Shown here: positions 1 through 7,070 of the stretch, one piece after another | How the letters are laid out: each line of letters starts with the position of its first letter | Position numbering within the stretch: the first letter of the stretch is position 1 | Assembly: GCA_945903445.1 (NCBI GenBank) | Contig: CAMDNZ010000054.1 | Coordinates: 1 to 19,418 of the forward strand | Direction: 5' to 3' | DNA from: Bordetella parapertussis | Lineage (GTDB): Bacteria > Pseudomonadota > Gammaproteobacteria > Burkholderiales > Burkholderiaceae_B | DNA length: 19,418 nucleotides | The notes under the pieces: generated by a model | Seen by the model: only the letters and a program-made list of their open reading frames with translations | Told to the model about the DNA's origin: nothing | Database searches by the model: none | Translations under genes and position numbers: made by a program

Positions 1-151
1 CACCTTGCTCATACAGGTCTTTGATCCGGTAAAAACTGTCCCGGCTAAAGCCCATGATCTTGCAGGCTTTGGACACATTGTCCAGCTGCTCGGCTAGCTT
101 CAGCAGCCCTATCTTGTTTCGGATTACCTTATGATTCTGGGCCATGTTCAT
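1..151 (-). CDS. IS481-family transposase, N-terminal fragment
   Basis: Fifty N-terminal residues are visible, beginning MNMAQNHKVIRNKIGLLKLA; the frame is open to the window edge. Residues 13-48 form a helix-turn-helix-like segment with the pattern KIGLLKLAEQL, NVSKACKIMG and SRDSFYRIKDLYE. This is the N-terminal DNA-binding module of a common group of IS481-type DDE transposases that pass from this HTH into an integrase core. The catalytic DDE residues would lie outside the window. The ATG at 151 is preceded by an AGGAAAAG ribosome binding site; an internal ATG at 145 is an alternative. The family name rests on remembered HTH patterns, so an IS3-like orphan HTH cannot be fully excluded. Confidence 0.7.
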   Translation of the reverse strand, partial: MNMAQNHKVIRNKIGLLKLAEQLDNVSKACKIMGFSRDSFYRIKDLYEQG

Positions 152-221
152 CTCTGACTTTTCCTTTCAGGGCTCTTGCCCTAGGTTAACGAAAATGTCA
201 GATTAAGTTTTGACTAATACA
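1..221 (-). mobile_element. End of an IS481-family insertion sequence (partial)
   Basis: This is the transposase-proximal (5') end of an insertion sequence; the rest lies beyond the left edge. The element boundary is placed near base 221. Read on the minus strand from there the sequence begins TGTATTAGTC and continues into AATCTGACA, and TG starts are typical of IS481-type ends. The transposase start codon follows about 70 bases further in. The sequence on the other side of the boundary is high-GC coding sequence in a different frame, which fits an insertion junction. The target duplication and the second terminal repeat cannot be checked because the other end is outside the window. The exact boundary is uncertain by a few bases. 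Confidence 0.65.
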
Positions 222-550
222 CTTCATTCACCGTGCATGTCACCTGTTCGGATCAGGTCGATCGCCGATGCGCGCTGCGTCATGACACGGTCTCGGAAAA
301 TGCCGTGCCGGTCGACGTCCATCTGACGTTACCGGGGTCTCTGGCGTCGTCAGATGGACCGCTGCCCGTCGCCGAACCTCACGCGCCTAGCGGAACGGGC
401 ACGCGCTACACCGCCGAACGCACGCTACAAAATGTCGAGGGTAGCCTGAGCGTCTCGGTCGATGCGCGGCACGCGCGCGACATGCGTCAAACGCCCGGAC
501 GATATAGCGGTCAACTGTCGGTCGTATTCGATGCGTCGCCGCCCGATTGA
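222..550 (+). pseudogene. 3' remnant of a CblD/CfaE-like fimbrial tip subunit, cut by the IS
   Basis: An open frame enters directly from the IS boundary (the in-frame stop upstream is at 215-217, inside the element) and ends at the TGA at 548-550. It gives about 109 residues with normal high-GC codon use. The segment has two cysteines (VTC at about residue 9 and RRCAL), then VPVDVHLTLPG, and ends in the beta-strand GRYSGQLSVVFDA. That two-cysteine, beta-rich layout with a terminal Y-x-G-x-x-x-V-V-F-D strand resembles the C-terminal pilin domain of CblD/CfaE-type minor fimbrial subunits, which sit at the pilus tip. There is no start signal of its own; the GTG at 233 lacks a ribosome binding site. 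I interpret it as the tail of a fimbrial gene whose 5' part was separated by the insertion. Family assignment is by pattern only. Confidence 0.5.
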
Positions 551-604
551 ACGAGAATGCGAGCCGTTCCGATCGAGCGCTTGTGCGTCGTCCGATCGTG
601 GACA

Positions 605-1627
605 TCACAGATCGGAACCGTCCTTCTCGCAGATATCGGTCAGCGTCGCTTGACTGACCACACTGCCCGCGGCGACGTCCTTGGTGATCCAGACATTGCC
701 GCCGATGACGGTCCCCCGGCCGATGATCACTCGGCCCAAAATGGTCGCACCGGCGTAGATAACCACATCGTCTTCGACGATAGGATGGCGCGACAAACCC
801 TTGGCCAAATTACCTTTATCGTCCTGCGGGAAACGCTTGGCGCCCAAGGTGACCGCTTGGTAGAGACGAACATTGGCACCGATGATGCAGGTCTCGCCGA
901 TGACCACACCGGTGCCGTGATCGATGAAGAAACCGGGGCCGATGCGCGCGCCGGGATGGATGTCGATGCCTGTGGCAGAATGCGCCAACTCGGCGATCAT
1001 GCGCGGCACCAGCGGCGTCTGATCGCGATACAGCGCGTGAGCCAGCCGATGATGGATGATGGCGGCGACACCCGGGTAACACAGCAGCACCTCATCGACG
1101 CTTCGCGCCGCCGGATCGCCATGAAAAGCGGCCATGACGTCGCGATCCAACAAGCGGCGCAGGGCGGGTAAGCCCTGCGCGAAGCTTGCGACGATCGCCC
1201 GCGCCCGGTCGTCCAGCTCGGCTTGAGTGGGAATCGAGCTGGGATCGGTCACCCGAGCGGCATGACGCAAGGCCAGCCGAACTTGCAGGAACAGCGCATT
1301 GAGCGCCGAATCCAGACTATGACCGACGTAAAAATCTTCGCTTTCTTCGCGCAAATCGACCGGTCCCAAGCGCATGGGGAACAAGGCGCCGCACAAGGCC
1401 GTTACGACGTCTTGCAGCACCTCGCGCGAGGGCAGCTCACGCCCACCGAGTTCTCGCGTGCGCGCAGTAGAGGCACGCCAGTCCATGCGGGCTTCCCGCA
1501 GCCCTCGAACGATCTCTTCCAAATGCCAATTGTTGGCCGTGACTTCGCCTGATTGAGCAAGCGACATTGTGCCGGACACAGTGCGACCGAGAGGATCGCC
1601 GGGGGGCTTGGGTGTGGTGTTGTTCAT
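605..1627 (-). CDS. epsC: Serine O-acetyltransferase, EpsC/CysE-type
   Basis: The predicted cytosolic enzyme transfers acetyl from acetyl-CoA to L-serine, giving O-acetylserine, the first step of cysteine synthesis. From the ATG at 1627 it has 340 residues. An alpha-helical N-terminal SAT domain covers about 90-205, followed by a left-handed beta-helix of hexapeptide repeats (about 215-325). The catalytic Asp and His are visible as GIDIHP (D222) and FIDHGTG (H237), followed by VVIGET and YQAVTLGA. The extended N-terminal region is typical of the longer EpsC-like class. The protein ends in ...CEKDGSDL and lacks the terminal isoleucine that lets classical CysE dock into cysteine synthase, so complex formation is doubtful. 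No clear Shine-Dalgarno precedes 1627 or the in-frame ATG at 1567, so a 320-residue form is possible. It is divergent from mutS. Confidence 0.88.
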   Translation of the reverse strand: MNNTTPKPPGDPLGRTVSGTMSLAQSGEVTANNWHLEEIVRGLREARMDWRASTARTRELGGRELPSREVLQDVVTALCGALFPMRLGPVDLREESEDFYVGHSLDSALNALFLQVRLALRHAARVTDPSSIPTQAELDDRARAIVASFAQGLPALRRLLDRDVMAAFHGDPAARSVDEVLLCYPGVAAIIHHRLAHALYRDQTPLVPRMIAELAHSATGIDIHPGARIGPGFFIDHGTGVVIGETCIIGANVRLYQAVTLGAKRFPQDDKGNLAKGLSRHPIVEDDVVIYAGATILGRVIIGRGTVIGGNVWITKDVAAGSVVSQATLTDICEKDGSDL

Positions 1628-1820
1628 GCGGTGCGCGAATAAAGAGGAGACCGATCCGACTATACCAAGGCATCGATGGTTTACACGCCAGACGCCGGTC
1701 TCATCGTAGGCTATTGGCGGAAAAACAATGTGGGCGACTGCTACCATGGCAGACCAACGCACGGGGCAAGGTCGAGGTAGCCTGACTACCAGGGCGATAG
1801 AATTCACCCTTCGTCCCTCG

Positions 1821-1849
1821 TTTCCGCTCAAATATTAGACTGTCTAATA
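1821..1849 (+). promoter_or_regulatory. Candidate mutS promoter overlapped by a perfect 17-bp palindrome
   Basis: A perfect inverted repeat occupies 1833-1849: arms TATTAGAC and GTCTAATA around a single T. Its right arm contains TCTAAT (1844-1849), a plausible -10 box. TTTCCG at 1821-1826 sits 17 bases upstream as a weak -35. Transcription from this -10 would start at about 1855-1857, at the mutS ATG itself. The ATG has no Shine-Dalgarno, so a leaderless mutS mRNA is possible. The palindrome would place a dimeric repressor across the -10. The promoter reading is inference; the palindrome is directly visible. Confidence 0.5.
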
Positions 1850-1854
1850 CAAGC

Positions 1855-4488
1855 ATGTCGCAAACCATCGATTCCAAACATACCCCCATGATGCAGCAGT
1901 ACTTTCGCCTCAAACAAGAGGCCGGAGAACTACTACTGTTCTATCGCATGGGCGATTTTTATGAAATGTTTTGCGATGATGCCGAGCGGGGCGCCCGCCT
2001 GCTCAATCTCACGTTGACCAAACGAGGCAGCAGCAACGGCGAACCGATCCCCATGGCGGGTATTCCGGTTCATGCGCTGGAGCAATATCTCGCCAAGCTG
2101 GTCGCGGCAGGCGAATCGGTCGCCATCTGCGAACAAATTGGCGATCCGGCCACCGCCAAAGGCCCGGTCGAACGGGCCATCGTCCGCATTGTCACACCGG
2201 GCACGCTGACCGACGACGCCCTGTTACCCGCGAAGGCCGACCGGGCATTGGCTGCCGTCTGCCTGCCCAAGTCCAGCCGGGACACCCGAGTCGGTCTGGC
2301 CTGGTTGAACCTGGCCAGCGGCACATTCCGTTTGGCCGAATGCGCGACGTGCCAGCTGGAATCGGAACTGCATCGCATCGACGCCGCCGAATGGGTGGTG
2401 GCCGACAGTGCTCAGCTTCCCTGCCCGCTCACCGGCGCACGCAGTCGCGTGCCCGATTGGCACTTCGACACCGATGGCGCGCGCGCTCATTTGACCCAAC
2501 ACTTCGGCACCGACGATCTGGCAGGTTTCGACGTCGAAGACATGCCCATGGGTGTGCGTGCCGCAGGCGCGTTGCTGCGCTACGCCACCCGCACTCAATC
2601 GGCTGCTCTGGCGCATGTGCAATCGCTGACCGCCGAACGGCCCGGTGCTTACGTGGTGCTGGATCCGGTCTCGCGGCGCAACCTGGAACTGACCCAGACG
2701 CTGTCGGGCGAAGAATCGCCCACCCTGTTCTCGGTACTCGATGGCTGTCGCAGCCCCATGGGCAGCCGCTTGTTGCGGCGTTGGCTGCATCACCCTTTGC
2801 GCGAAAATGCACCTGCGCTCGCCCGCCAAACGGCCATCGCGGCATTGTTGAACGGCGACGCCACGGTGATCCAACCGGACGGCGCGCAACCCATGCTGGC
2901 CGACCTGCGTCAGACCTTGCGCAGCATGTCCGACGTCGAGCGCATTGCCGCCCGAGTCGCTTTGCGTTCGGTTCGCCCCCGCGAATTGGCCAGCCTGCGC
3001 ACGGCCCTGACCGCCTTGCCAGCCGTCGCCGACTTGATCGCCCCCTTGAAGCCCCAGGCTCCACGCATCGCCGAACTCCTGACTTCACTGGATATCGACG
3101 CTGCACTGGCCGACCTGCTCGCTCACGCCATCGCTCCCGAACCCGCGCAGGCGGTGCGCGACGGCGGCGTGATTGCAGAGGGTTTCGATGCCGAGCTGGA
3201 CGAGCTGCGACAACTGGCATCGGACAACGGCGAATTTCTGGTGCAACTGGAAACGCGTGAACGCGAGCGTACCGGCATCGCCAACCTGCGGGTCGAGTTC
3301 AATCGAGTCCATGGCTTCTACATAGAAGTGTCGCGTGGGCAAGCCGATAAGGTGCCCGACGACTACCGCCGCCGCCAGACGCTCAAGAACGCCGAGCGCT
3401 ACATCACACCGGAGCTGAAAGCCTGGGAAGACAAAGTGCTGTCGTCCCAGGATCGCGCGTTGGCATGCGAGAAAATGCTGTTCGAGCGCGTGTTGGACGC
3501 GCTGGCGCCGTTCGTCCAGGCCATGTCGGCGGCCGGTGCCGCACTGGCCGAAATCGACGTGCTGGCGGCCTTGGCCGATCATGCGCAAACGCGCGCTTGG
3601 GTGGCCCCCGAGTTGTCCGAAGCAGCCGACATCGAGATCGATGCCGGACGCCACCCCGTGGTGGAGCGCAGCATCGAACGATTCACACCCAACGGTGTGC
3701 GCTTGAGCGCGACTCGGCGCATGTTGCTGGTGACAGGCCCCAACATGGGCGGCAAATCGACGTATATGCGCCAGGTTGCCCTGATCGTGCTGTTGGCGCG
3801 CATCGGCAGTTTCGTGCCGGCTGCCTCGGCCACGATAGGCCGGATCGACCGCATATTCACCCGCATCGGCGCAGCCGACGATCTGGCCGGGGGCCGTTCG
3901 ACCTTCATGATGGAAATGACCGAAGCCGCGGCCATTCTGTCGGCCAGCACGCCCAATAGTCTCGTGTTGATGGACGAAATTGGCCGCGGCACGTCCACCT
4001 ACGATGGCTTGGCACTGGCGTGGGCGATTGCCTGTCGCTTGCTGACCCACAACCGCGCACTCACTTTGTTCGCCACGCATTACTTCGAATTGACGCGCCT
4101 GCCTGCCGAGCAGCCCACTGCCGCCAATGTGCATCTGGCAGCAGCTGAATCCTCGGGCGGGATCGTCTTTTTGCATGAGGTACAAGACGGCCCCGCCAGC
4201 CGCAGCTACGGCATCCAGGTCGCTCAGCGGGCCGGCGTGCCGGCCGCAGTCATCCGGCAAGCGACCCGCGAACTCGAACGACTCGAAGCCCAGGGCGCAC
4301 CCACGCCGCAACTCGGCCTGTTTGCAGCGCCCGACGCCGACAACGCAGCGCTAGACGCGCAAGACCACGCCACTGAAGAGGCGGCCCGCGCGGTGGCGCT
4401 ATATGCCGAATTGGCCGCGGTCGATCCCGACAGCCTCACCCCCCGCGAAGCGCTGGACGCACTCTACCGATTGAAGGCCCACCTGTGA
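1855..4488 (+). CDS. mutS: DNA mismatch repair protein MutS
   Basis: MutS recognises mismatches and small insertion/deletion loops in newly replicated DNA and recruits MutL using ATP. The 877-residue protein is full length (the E. coli protein is 853). The N-terminal mismatch-binding domain carries the Phe-x-Glu wedge in RMGDFYEMF (F35, E37). The connector, lever and clamp regions follow, including VRVEF/HGFYIEVSR-type core sequence at about 480-500. The ATPase domain has the Walker A GPNMGGKST from G628, and Walker B LVLMDEIGRGTSTYDG with D707-E708, followed by ATHYFELT. The C-terminal tail (about 830-877) holds the dimer/tetramer region and ends in ALDALYRLKAHL. The start at 1855 fits the family N-terminus (HTPMMQQY at residues 9-16), although there is no Shine-Dalgarno. 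The stop overlaps the GTG of the next gene by 4 bases. Confidence 0.98.
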   Translation: MSQTIDSKHTPMMQQYFRLKQEAGELLLFYRMGDFYEMFCDDAERGARLLNLTLTKRGSSNGEPIPMAGIPVHALEQYLAKLVAAGESVAICEQIGDPATAKGPVERAIVRIVTPGTLTDDALLPAKADRALAAVCLPKSSRDTRVGLAWLNLASGTFRLAECATCQLESELHRIDAAEWVVADSAQLPCPLTGARSRVPDWHFDTDGARAHLTQHFGTDDLAGFDVEDMPMGVRAAGALLRYATRTQSAALAHVQSLTAERPGAYVVLDPVSRRNLELTQTLSGEESPTLFSVLDGCRSPMGSRLLRRWLHHPLRENAPALARQTAIAALLNGDATVIQPDGAQPMLADLRQTLRSMSDVERIAARVALRSVRPRELASLRTALTALPAVADLIAPLKPQAPRIAELLTSLDIDAALADLLAHAIAPEPAQAVRDGGVIAEGFDAELDELRQLASDNGEFLVQLETRERERTGIANLRVEFNRVHGFYIEVSRGQADKVPDDYRRRQTLKNAERYITPELKAWEDKVLSSQDRALACEKMLFERVLDALAPFVQAMSAAGAALAEIDVLAALADHAQTRAWVAPELSEAADIEIDAGRHPVVERSIERFTPNGVRLSATRRMLLVTGPNMGGKSTYMRQVALIVLLARIGSFVPAASATIGRIDRIFTRIGAADDLAGGRSTFMMEMTEAAAILSASTPNSLVLMDEIGRGTSTYDGLALAWAIACRLLTHNRALTLFATHYFELTRLPAEQPTAANVHLAAAESSGGIVFLHEVQDGPASRSYGIQVAQRAGVPAAVIRQATRELERLEAQGAPTPQLGLFAAPDADNAALDAQDHATEEAARAVALYAELAAVDPDSLTPREALDALYRLKAHL

Positions 4489-5699
4489 TTGATCCCGACC
4501 GCCCCTTAGCCTTACTTGCCGGGCTGACCCCGGCCGCCTTTATGCACAAGCATTGGCAAAAAGAGGCCCTGCTGATTCGTCAGGCCATCCCTGCGTTCAA
4601 ACCGCCTCTTTCGTTTGCGGGCATCAAAGCGCTGGCTCGCAGCGACGAGGTCCAGGCTCGCCTGATCTGGCAAGACGCCGACGAGTGGCAGATGGAACAC
4701 GGCCCCTTCAAACGCCTGCCCACGCCACGCGACACCCATTGGACTGTCCTGGTTCAAGGCGTCGATCTGCACGACGATGCCGCGGCGGCCTTGCTGCATC
4801 GGTTTCGTTTCATTCCCGATGCGCGGCTGGACGACATGATGATCAGCATTGCCGGCGATGGCGGCGGCGTCGGTCCCCATTTCGACAGTTACGACGTGTT
4901 CTTGCTCCAGGCCCAAGGTCAGCGCCGTTGGCGCATCGGCCGCCAGAAGGACCTCAGCCTTCAGCCCGATATCCCATTGAAGGTATTGCAGCACTTCACT
5001 CCCGAAGTCGAATATGTGCTAGATGCCGGCGACATGCTGTACCTTCCCCCACAAATAGCGCACGATGGCGTCGCGATCGGCGAATGCATGACCATCTCGA
5101 TTGGCTTCAAATCGCCCAGCCAGGTCGATCTCGCTTGCGGCATGTTGGAGGCGGCAGCCGACCAGATCATGGCACGCAGCGGCAAGGCTGCCGGCCCCTA
5201 TGCCGCTCCGCCCCTCATGGGTCCGAGCTTCACGAGGCTTTATCGAGATCCAGATCAAACCGCTACCCAGACACCAGCCAGCATACCCGAACCGCTGGTC
5301 GCAGCGGCGCTGGCGGCAGTGGGCAAAATCGGTTTCGACGATGCCCTGGCTCAGCGCTTTCTGGGCTGCTGGTTGACCGAACCGCACGCTAGTGTGCAGT
5401 TCGGCGCGCCCGACGATGACACGGGCGATCTCGATCTGTTGAGCAACTGGCCCGCCAGCGGCGCCATGGCCTTGGACCGGCGCACCCGGATGCTGTATCG
5501 CGGCCGATCGGTGTACATCAACGGTGAACTGGCGCCAGCACCCTTGAGCGCGGCGCTGCGCGAATTGGCCGACCGACGCGTGTTGGCCGTGGATTCAGCC
5601 ATCGGACGACGCGCCAGCGAAGCTGCCAGACAGTGTCTGGAAGCGTGGATCGCCGCAGGTTGGGTGCACTACTTACCGACTTTTACGGCCGAAAAGTAA
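4485..5699 (+). CDS. roxA: RoxA/YcfD-type ribosomal protein L16 arginine hydroxylase (cupin/JmjC)
   Basis: This is a 2-oxoglutarate/Fe(II)-dependent oxygenase of the YcfD (RoxA) family, which hydroxylates an arginine of ribosomal protein L16. Its 404 residues fit the family (about 370-400). The N-terminal half is a double-stranded beta-helix. The iron ligands are visible as GPHFDSYDVF (H132, D134) and PPQIAHDGVA (H193), and the surrounding LLQAQGQRRWRIG and LDAGDMLYLPP are family hallmarks. The C-terminal third (about 270-404) matches the dimerisation and winged-helix-like part. It starts at GTG 4485 in a 4-base GTGA overlap with the mutS stop, so it is probably translationally coupled and co-transcribed with mutS. 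No functional link to mismatch repair is known to me. Confidence 0.9.
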   Translation: MIDPDRPLALLAGLTPAAFMHKHWQKEALLIRQAIPAFKPPLSFAGIKALARSDEVQARLIWQDADEWQMEHGPFKRLPTPRDTHWTVLVQGVDLHDDAAAALLHRFRFIPDARLDDMMISIAGDGGGVGPHFDSYDVFLLQAQGQRRWRIGRQKDLSLQPDIPLKVLQHFTPEVEYVLDAGDMLYLPPQIAHDGVAIGECMTISIGFKSPSQVDLACGMLEAAADQIMARSGKAAGPYAAPPLMGPSFTRLYRDPDQTATQTPASIPEPLVAAALAAVGKIGFDDALAQRFLGCWLTEPHASVQFGAPDDDTGDLDLLSNWPASGAMALDRRTRMLYRGRSVYINGELAPAPLSAALRELADRRVLAVDSAIGRRASEAARQCLEAWIAAGWVHYLPTFTAEK

Positions 5700-5721
5700 C
5701 ATCAAGAAAGGAACGACATAC

Positions 5722-5760
5722 TTGAGCAAGAGCTGTTGCGTTTGGGATGCTCTCGCTCAA
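5722..5760 (+). other. Hairpin after roxA, in the leader of the small lipoprotein gene
   Basis: Arms 5722-5733 and 5749-5760 (TTGAGCAAGAGC against GCTCTCGCTCAA) pair at 11 of 12 positions around a 15-base loop. It begins 22 bases after the roxA stop. No U-tract follows (CTTTCC), so it is at best a weak or Rho-assisted terminator of the mutS-roxA unit. It could instead be a structured 5' leader element of the downstream gene. Confidence 0.45.
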
Positions 5761-5887
5761 CTTTCCATACTTATCTAGGACGCTCCTTGGGTTAGTCTTG
5801 AACCGTAGACAAGGGGTTTCCCTCAAACAGGTTTCCCCCAACTGAACCCAAGAGCAATACGTTTTCAATCCTGGAAGGAGTACAAGT

Positions 5888-6097
5888 ATGTTGACCAAAA
5901 CCCTGATGGCTGCATCGGTTATCGCCCTGGGCCTCTCGGCTTGCAATAAGGCTGAAGAGACCTCGCCGAACTCGACCCCCTCGCCCGCCGCGACCTCGCC
6001 AGCACCGGTCGGTGGTTCGAGCTCGACCACCATGCCGGCACCGGCCACCCCGGGTTCGACGACGGCTCCCAGCTCGGGCGGCACGACCACGCAGTAA
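5888..6097 (+). CDS. Small low-complexity lipoprotein
   Basis: This 69-residue protein has a lipoprotein signal: MLTKTLMAASVIALGLSAC, with the lipobox LSAC and lipidated C19. The mature part is only about 50 residues, opening NKAEETSP and then almost entirely Pro, Thr, Ser, Ala and Gly. A strong GGAAGGAG ribosome binding site precedes the ATG by 7 bases, and a good terminator follows, so it is a self-contained transcription unit. It resembles the entericidin-like or unnamed short lipoproteins of betaproteobacteria in size only; no catalytic motif is present. The mature chain is probably a disordered periplasmic tether or envelope peptide. Function unknown. Confidence 0.8.
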   Translation: MLTKTLMAASVIALGLSACNKAEETSPNSTPSPAATSPAPVGGSSSTTMPAPATPGSTTAPSSGGTTTQ

Positions 6098-6143
6098 TCT
6101 GCGACGCGTCGGTTCGATGCGCCCCGGGATGCTTCGACCAAAA

Positions 6144-6165
6144 GACCACGGATGCATCCGTGGTC
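6144..6165. other. Perfect 22-bp palindrome downstream of the lipoprotein gene
   Basis: The bases read GACCACGGATG followed by its exact reverse complement CATCCGTGGTC. As RNA it forms an uninterrupted stem that needs a small central loop. It lies 47 bases after the stop codon and just before the T-rich terminator, so it is probably a 3'-end stabilising or first-stage termination hairpin. A protein-binding site is the alternative. Confidence 0.6.
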
Positions 6166-6177
6166 CAGGCTGTAAAT

Positions 6178-6212
6178 AAACCCCTGTTTATTAAGCAGGG
6201 GTTTGTCGTTTT
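6178..6212 (+). terminator. Rho-independent terminator of the small lipoprotein gene
   Basis: AAACCCCTG (6178-6186) pairs perfectly with CAGGGGTTT (6196-6204) around a 9-base AT-rich loop that can close partly. The downstream side is TTTGTCGTTTT. The matching A-run on the upstream side means it could also work in reverse, though no gene enters from the right. Confidence 0.8.
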
Positions 6213-7040
6213 CAGACCATGCCGATCCAAAGCTGGCAAGGACGCACCCACGTCAGCCAGGTCGTAGTGGGCCGGGAGTTGCGTCCTCGGATATTGACGG
6301 GCGACGCAAGACCCGGCGAAAATTTTCGACTTCAATTCTGAAAAAATCCAAATCAGAAAATTATCGCCACGGCATTCCAAAAAAATCAGAACCAATCGTC
6401 TTTTAAATAAGCTTTTATTTAAATAAAACTATTGATTGCGCGCGTAAAAATATTTTGAGAAGGAATATAAAAAATATCAGAAATCATTCCAGCTCCCAGA
6501 CCATTTTTGAACGACATCGTCAGCATTTTTTACCCGAAACCAATGCAGGTTTGCGAGCGTGATCGCTGAAAAAACGGCGGACAAGGTACGATAGATGACC
6601 GTATTGCGCACGAAAACATCCTCATGGACCGCGCGACCCGCAGCGCATCGACGAACGCGCGATCAGGCACACAAGCTCCAGCGGCCAGCACGGCCGGGAG
6701 ATGCCCTTGGCCGTGACCTTATGAGCTGCTGAACGGATGAATTGGGGTGGGGTCTCGGTCGCGTATTGCTACAGCGCACCCCTGGATCTCGGGCACGGCC
6801 CTGCCCGGACCATACGTGGCGATGGGTTGATCGTCAAAGCGGTAGAGCGCCGCTCGTACTCCGGAATAGACAAGGTATCGAAGCTGCCATAGCGGGCACG
6901 CGACGCTTCGGTACGCAAAAGCCCCTGTCCGGTGAGTACCCTCTTGAAATCATTGCCGTTGCGCCGATTGGCGAGCGCATAAATTGTTCGGTCAAGCCAA
7001 TCGACACGGATCAGAACGGTCGGATGATCAAAGCCTAAGC
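6213..7040. other. Gene-poor region with an AT-rich core
   Basis: I see no convincing gene here. Bases about 6320-6540 are clearly richer in A/T than the rest of the window and include A- and T-runs. An 8-bp inverted repeat lies at 6403-6422 (TTAAATAA, GCTT, TTATTTAA). From 6560 to 7040 composition returns to normal, and open frames exist on both strands (about 98-101 codons at 6742-7038 plus and 6769-7074 minus). Neither has a ribosome binding site or a recognisable product. The stretch lies downstream of bamC. It may be a decayed gene or the scar of a mobile insertion. Confidence 0.5.
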
Positions 7041-7059
7041 CGCCGCGACTGCCGCGGCG
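7041..7059 (-). terminator. GC-rich hairpin after bamC
   Basis: CGCCGCG (7041-7047) pairs perfectly with CGCGGCG (7053-7059) around a 5-base loop. It starts 11 bases after the bamC stop on the minus strand. The following minus-strand bases (GCTTAGGCTTTG) are only weakly T-rich, so termination strength is uncertain. Confidence 0.5.
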
Positions 7060-7070
7060 ACCTGCAGACC

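Noticed and set aside
3085..4311. A 408-codon open frame opposite mutS on the minus strand
   Set aside because: It is a high-GC shadow of the mutS frame with no ribosome binding site and low-complexity, Gly/Arg/His-rich translation; mutS is unambiguous.
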